Positions 15,603 to 19,020 of a stretch of DNA of 19,020 nt are shown piece after piece (the first letter of the stretch is position 1; every line of letters begins with the position of its first letter). The stretch lies in the NCBI GenBank assembly GCA_012515455.1, contig JAAYYJ010000186.1, forward strand, positions 1-19,020. The letters run 5' to 3'. The stretch is from Oligosphaeraceae bacterium (GTDB lineage Bacteria; Verrucomicrobiota; Lentisphaeria; Oligosphaerales; Oligosphaeraceae). A model generated the notes under the pieces. The model saw only the letters and a list, made by a program, of their open reading frames with translations, was not told the origin of the DNA and made no database searches. Position numbers and translations under genes: made by a program.

Positions 15603-15672
15603 TGATTCTGGGGATAATTGCCATAACGACAGCGGAAGCTGTTGGGTTGGGTTCTATATGGGGGGAAGTGTC

Positions 15673-16062
15673 ATGTCCGTATCTCGTTTTACTCGTCTCA
15701 ATGCGCTGCTTCAGCGTGAATTGGGGGCCTTGGTGGAGCTTCACATCAGCCCCGAGGCCAAGAATGCTTTGGTTACCATCACCGGTGTGAAGGTGGCCCC
15801 CAACTTGCGTGAAGCTTCGGTGTACTACAGTGTTTTCAGCCAGGATGCTAATGCCGAGGAGAAAATCGCCTCGCTGCTGCTGAAGAAGCGGGTGCAGCTG
15901 CAAAGTGATTTGGCGGCCCGGGTGATTATGAAATATACCCCGGTGCTGCATTTCCGCTACGACTCCACACCGGCCCGGGCAGACCGGGTGATGTCCATCC
16001 TGAATGAGCTGCAGATTTCCGATGAGAAGCAAAATCCCGCTGAGCCGGCTGCGGAGCGCTAA
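15673..16062 (+). CDS. rbfA: Ribosome-binding factor A
   Basis: 129 aa. A KH-fold protein that binds the 30S subunit and helps mature the 5' end of 16S rRNA. The start is the ATG at 15673, preceded by GGGGGAAG; an ATG at 15658 would overlap that site. The sequence matches the family: SRFTRLNALLQRELGALV (binding helix), an NALVTITGVKVAPNLREASVYYSVF beta-hairpin core, LQSDLAARVIMKYTPVLHFRYDST and ADRVMSILNEL. A short charged tail follows. It lies 104 bases after infB, the usual infB-rbfA order, and 68 bases before the SEDS gene. truB, which often follows, is missing here. Confidence 0.93.
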   Translation: MSVSRFTRLNALLQRELGALVELHISPEAKNALVTITGVKVAPNLREASVYYSVFSQDANAEEKIASLLLKKRVQLQSDLAARVIMKYTPVLHFRYDSTPARADRVMSILNELQISDEKQNPAEPAAER

Positions 16063-16097
16063 GGGCTGCCGCACAGGCGCGGTCGGGGTTCAGGCAG

Positions 16098-16123
16098 TGA
16101 AATAAGGCACCGTCGCTATTTCA
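16098..16123 (+). other. Inverted repeat just before the SEDS gene ribosome binding site
   Basis: TGAAATA (16098-16104) and TATTTCA (16117-16123) are perfect 7-bp arms around a 12-base loop. The 3' arm ends at the first base of AGGG, the probable Shine-Dalgarno for the ATG at 16131, so folding could restrict ribosome access. Confidence 0.35.
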
Positions 16124-16130
16124 GGGCAGT

Positions 16131-17429
16131 ATGTCTTACTCTTCAGAACACAGGTCCGAAATGCCCGGTCAGGCGATTGTGCTCCTGCTGGTGATTCTGC
16201 TGTTGTCACTCTTCGGCTTGTGCTACATCTACAGCACGGGCTATATTGGCGATGATTATCCGGTGCGTGAGAACTGGCAGCGGCAGCTGGTCTATGTATT
16301 GCTTGGGCTGCTGGTGTTCCGGGTGCTGGCCGGATGGTCCAACCAGAACTTCTCCTGGCGCTTTTTGGTGCTCAGCGGCTATCTCCTCAGTCTGCTGGGG
16401 TTGGTGCTGGTGCTGCTGTTCGGGCGGCAGGTCGGCGGAGCCCGCCGCTGGCTGGTGCTGGGGAGTTTCTTCCTCCAGCCGGCTGAGTTTGCCAAGGTCT
16501 TCACTATGCTGGCAATCTGTCTGATGCTGACCACCGGCAGGATTAAATCTGGCTGGCTGCGTCTGCTGGGCGCCATTGCGCTGCTGATCCCGCCGGTGCT
16601 GCTGATAAAAATGGAACCATCGCTGGGCAATGCCGTCGCCATGCTGCCGCCTTTTCTGGCGCTAGTGCTGGTCAAGCACTGTCCCGTCCGGCTGTGCCTG
16701 ACCCTGACCATGCTGGCGTTAATTTTGGTTGCCGCTGCTGTCACCGGGTTGTTTTATCTGCGTTCGCTGCCAGTGCAGCCGGAAATTTTGCGTCAAGCCG
16801 GGACAGCGCAATCCAGCAGTCTGTTTTTTCGCAGTTATCATCTGCGGCGTTTGCAGTCTTATTTATCTGGTCAAGGCGGCTGGAACGAGCGTCAGTCACT
16901 GATGGCAGTAGCCAGCGGCGGCTGGCATGGGAAGGGATTTCTGAACGGCACCCAAAAAAGCCTTGGCTATTTGCCCCGGACGGTCGCCCCCACCGACTTC
17001 ATTTTTTCGGTCATTGCCGAAGAGGGCGGTTTCCTTTGGGGCAGCCTGCCGATTGTTTTCCTGTACATGCTGCTGCTGGCAGTCTGTTTGCATTGGGGGG
17101 CGACTGCCGCCACCGAGCTGGACTGTCTGCTCTGCGTGGCGTTCAGCACCCTGTGCATGGTCCATATCGTGGTGGGATTGGGGATGACTGTGCGGGTGCT
17201 GCCCATTATCGGCCTGCCCTTGCCACTGCTCAGTTACGGCGGCAGTTTCACCTTGTGCGTGTTTGCCATGCTCGGCTTTATGGCCGCTACCAGGCTGAAT
17301 GCCAAGAGCGGTTCCCACAGCCGACCGCAACCGGAAATCAGCTTTTCCTGGGGGCGGCTGTTGCGCTTCCAGTTGCGCCCGGCAGGCCTGACGCGCACTG
17401 GCAAGGCAGCCGGCGACACTCCTGACTGA
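16131..17429 (+). CDS. SEDS-family peptidoglycan glycosyltransferase, RodA/FtsW-type
   Basis: 432 aa, with about ten hydrophobic membrane segments. SEDS proteins polymerise lipid II into glycan strands together with a class B penicillin-binding protein. Hallmarks seen are QPAEFAKVFTMLAI (Q116), TDFIFSVIAEEGG with the conserved Asp at 289, and IGLPLPLLSYGGS (S368-Y-G-G-S). The usual PDLG after the middle helices is EPSLG (162-166), with Ser in place of Asp. RodA and FtsW are not safely separable by eye; the EEGG and LPLPLLSYGGS blocks and the absence of a division cluster lean to RodA. The C-terminal cytoplasmic tail is long, polar and unusual. The ATG at 16131 has only a weak AGGG site and a hairpin directly before it. 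It sits after rbfA, an uncommon arrangement. Confidence 0.9.
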   Translation: MSYSSEHRSEMPGQAIVLLLVILLLSLFGLCYIYSTGYIGDDYPVRENWQRQLVYVLLGLLVFRVLAGWSNQNFSWRFLVLSGYLLSLLGLVLVLLFGRQVGGARRWLVLGSFFLQPAEFAKVFTMLAICLMLTTGRIKSGWLRLLGAIALLIPPVLLIKMEPSLGNAVAMLPPFLALVLVKHCPVRLCLTLTMLALILVAAAVTGLFYLRSLPVQPEILRQAGTAQSSSLFFRSYHLRRLQSYLSGQGGWNERQSLMAVASGGWHGKGFLNGTQKSLGYLPRTVAPTDFIFSVIAEEGGFLWGSLPIVFLYMLLLAVCLHWGATAATELDCLLCVAFSTLCMVHIVVGLGMTVRVLPIIGLPLPLLSYGGSFTLCVFAMLGFMAATRLNAKSGSHSRPQPEISFSWGRLLRFQLRPAGLTRTGKAAGDTPD

Positions 17430-17796
17430 GGACCATGGCCCGGGAGCGGCGGCAACAATTTCCGGCAATTTTCCGGCCTCGGGTTGTTTTTTTCCCAGGC
17501 AGTGTTATGTTAATGACTAATTTGGCAGAATCGAAGCCTTCCGCGGGTGTTTTTTAGGTTGCAGACGGCCGCAGTCATAATTTGCTGAGGCAGTCGTGGT
17601 TATACTGCGTGGCTCCAGATTTTGCGGTTAAGCATCCCGGCAAAGTATTTTTTGGCTATGATTTTTCTCCGTAGTGCCTGCGTCCTGATTCCAAATGGCA
17701 CTGGCTGGGTCAACTTTTTCCCGGTAGAAATATCGGCTTAAGGTTTATTTAATCTATTGTTGTCAATCCCAAGCAAACGAGGCAAGAGAACAAGGT
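17430..17796. other. 367-base non-coding gap between the SEDS and NYN genes
   Basis: I see no convincing gene here. A T-tract (GTTGTTTTTTT, around 17483-17493) follows a weak CCGG...CCGG pairing, so the SEDS operon may terminate there. A 16-codon reading frame at 17507 (MLMTNLAESKPSAGVF) has only a poor AGG site. A TATACT hexamer at about 17601 could be a -10, but no matching -35 is evident. The region is AT-richer than its flanks and could hold the NYN promoter or an undetected small RNA. Confidence 0.5.
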
Positions 17797-19020
17797 ATGA
17801 CGCAAAAAACTCAACAATTCGCCCTCCTGATGGATGTCGAGAGTTTCCTCGACAGTATCAATACTGACAGCAGCTTGTCAGTGGGTGAATTAATTACCGG
17901 CTTGGAGCAGCGCCTGGGCAGGGTTGTTTATCGCCAGGCACTCGCGGATTGGAGCAACGCCAAGTTGCGCAAGCTCGCCCAGGAATGTCAACGTCAGGGT
18001 GTGGAGATGCTGCATGTCATCCGCTCTCAGAGCAAGAATTTCTCTGATGTCGTTCTGTCCGCCCAGGCTTTGGAATGTCAGCGCACGCATGCCAATCTCA
18101 ACGGTTTCATTCTGGCCACCGGCGAGGCTGATCTTCTGCCTCTGGTCACCCAACTGAAGGCCTTTGGCAGCACCGTCGTCGCTTTGACCGGTGACAGCTC
18201 GCCGAACAGCCTCTGGATTCGGCAGTGTGACGAGTATATCCAGTTTGCCGGCAGCTCTGCCAGCAGTGCCCCCGCGCCCGCCACGGCGGGCGCCCCTGCG
18301 CCGGCGGTCTCTTCCGGCAGCAGCCGGAATGCCGGGGGGAAGAATGCCGGCCTGCCGGTGATTCCGCCTGCGGAAAAAAGCGCCCTGCTGGCATTTTTCA
18401 AGGAGCACATCAGCACCAACGGTCTGATGATGGACGAATTGACCGTCAAGCTCAAAGAGCAGTTCCCGGATTTTACCCCTGAGCTGGTGCATTGCCGCAA
18501 TCTGGCGGAAGTGATCAAGGCGGTCGGCGGGAAGCAGTTCCAGATTGCCGAGACCGATGAAGGTGTGATTGTCAGCAGTGCTGGCGAACGCAACGCCTCA
18601 CCCTTGCCGCTGGAAGAACTCCGCCGTCTCAAGTTTGCGGATTATATGCAGGTCACCCGCTGGTACATCGAAGACGGCAATATCCGTGACCGGGTTCTGC
18701 ATAATATCTATGCCCTGTTCGAAGACAAAGGCCGGGTGCTGACCAATGACGAGCTGCATAACCTGGTCGATCCGGACCATATCGTCGACGAGCGCCCCTG
18801 GCACGGGACTATTTTCTCGCTGGTTTACGGCGCCTGCCTGTGGGAAAGCCCCGAGGATTCGAATATCCCGCTGCCGCGGCGCCATTTGGCGCTGTTCCGC
18901 ACCGTCAAGGACGAAGAGGATTTCTTGATCCGTTATTACACCAGCCTCTTCCACAAGGCCTATACTGAGCGCCCGGACCTCACTGCCCGGATGTGCGCTG
19001 AATTGATGCATCCGGATTCC
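17797..19020 (+). CDS. NYN (LabA/DUF88, PIN-like) protein with a probable OST-HTH/LOTUS domain, truncated at window end
   Basis: 408 codons are open from the ATG at 17797 to the window end, so the C-terminus is missing. An in-frame purine-rich AAGAGAACAAGGT precedes the start. Residues of about 6-150 look like an NYN/PIN-like ribonuclease domain: FALLMDVESF with D13, a KNFSDVVLSAQALE segment with D84, and ATGEADLLPLVTQLKAFGSTVVAL with D112. NYN proteins usually read D-x-x-N and SGDSD; here N is S16 and the first Asp is E110. A Ser/Ala/Pro/Gly linker spans about 152-190. Residues of about 192-263 (ALLAFFKEHISTNGLMMDELTVKL ... GVIVSS) fit an OST-HTH/LOTUS winged-helix RNA-binding domain. Residues of about 275-400 (FADYMQVTRWYIEDGNIRDRVLHNIY, then VLTNDELHNLV) may be a further winged helix. 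Bacterial NYN-OST-HTH proteins are known but mostly uncharacterised; an RNA-processing role is inferred. A long minus-strand frame over the first part is a shadow. Confidence 0.75.
   Translation, partial: MTQKTQQFALLMDVESFLDSINTDSSLSVGELITGLEQRLGRVVYRQALADWSNAKLRKLAQECQRQGVEMLHVIRSQSKNFSDVVLSAQALECQRTHANLNGFILATGEADLLPLVTQLKAFGSTVVALTGDSSPNSLWIRQCDEYIQFAGSSASSAPAPATAGAPAPAVSSGSSRNAGGKNAGLPVIPPAEKSALLAFFKEHISTNGLMMDELTVKLKEQFPDFTPELVHCRNLAEVIKAVGGKQFQIAETDEGVIVSSAGERNASPLPLEELRRLKFADYMQVTRWYIEDGNIRDRVLHNIYALFEDKGRVLTNDELHNLVDPDHIVDERPWHGTIFSLVYGACLWESPEDSNIPLPRRHLALFRTVKDEEDFLIRYYTSLFHKAYTERPDLTARMCAELMHPDS

Noticed and set aside
17890..18492. 200-codon minus-strand frame in the NYN gene region
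   Set aside because: The plus frame shows NYN and OST-HTH patterns over the same bases; the minus product is unrecognisable.

Overview
The window is high-GC bacterial chromosome with dense genes. The gene set points to the PVC superphylum, most likely a Lentisphaerota (Victivallis-like) or Kiritimatiellota bacterium. The clues are an AGX-type UDP-sugar pyrophosphorylase, a large secreted DUF4838/CBM9-like protein beside a CE15 glucuronoyl esterase-like protein, a possible NPCBM-like module, and an LpxL-type acyltransferase (Gram-negative outer membrane). This placement is inferred from protein families only; no rRNA or tRNA is present to confirm it.

Layout. (1) 1-234: proline-rich C-terminal tail of a protein that starts upstream. 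(2) 403-1734 (+): protein with a zinc phospholipase C / S1-P1 nuclease-like domain and an apparent NPCBM-like C-terminus, preceded by a good promoter. (3) 1754-2611 (-) DUF58 protein and 2682-3170 (+) O6-alkylguanine-DNA methyltransferase, divergent. (4) 3223-10357 (-): six genes in one direction, in transcription order DUF4838 secreted protein, AGX-type pyrophosphorylase, unknown 115-aa protein, LpxL-type acyltransferase, FolB, hydroxypyruvate isomerase-like TIM barrel. The last three are tightly packed and probably co-transcribed. (5) 10637-11896 (+): CE15 esterase-like protein, divergent from the DUF4838 gene. (6) 12095-17429 (+): nusA, infB, rbfA and a RodA/FtsW-type SEDS protein. (7) 17430-17796: non-coding gap. 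(8) 17797 to the window end (+): NYN (PIN-like) domain protein with a probable OST-HTH/LOTUS domain, open at the 3' edge.

How the genes fit together. The minus-strand cluster mixes envelope precursor and lipid genes (UDP-sugar activation, lipid A-type acylation) with folate and small-sugar metabolism. The DUF4838/CE15 pair suggests attack on a uronic-acid-containing plant or algal polysaccharide. The nusA-infB-rbfA core is a classical transcription/translation operon, here without rimP upstream or truB directly after rbfA, and with a cell-elongation gene following.

The most notable signals are a textbook intrinsic terminator between the nusA promoter and its ribosome binding site (a candidate attenuator), the NYN/OST-HTH protein with altered NYN acidic residues, the Zn-PLC/S1-P1 plus NPCBM-like fusion lacking a signal peptide, and the conflict between the CE15 promoter and its possible secretory start. 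No CRISPR array, insertion sequence, tRNA or rRNA was seen.
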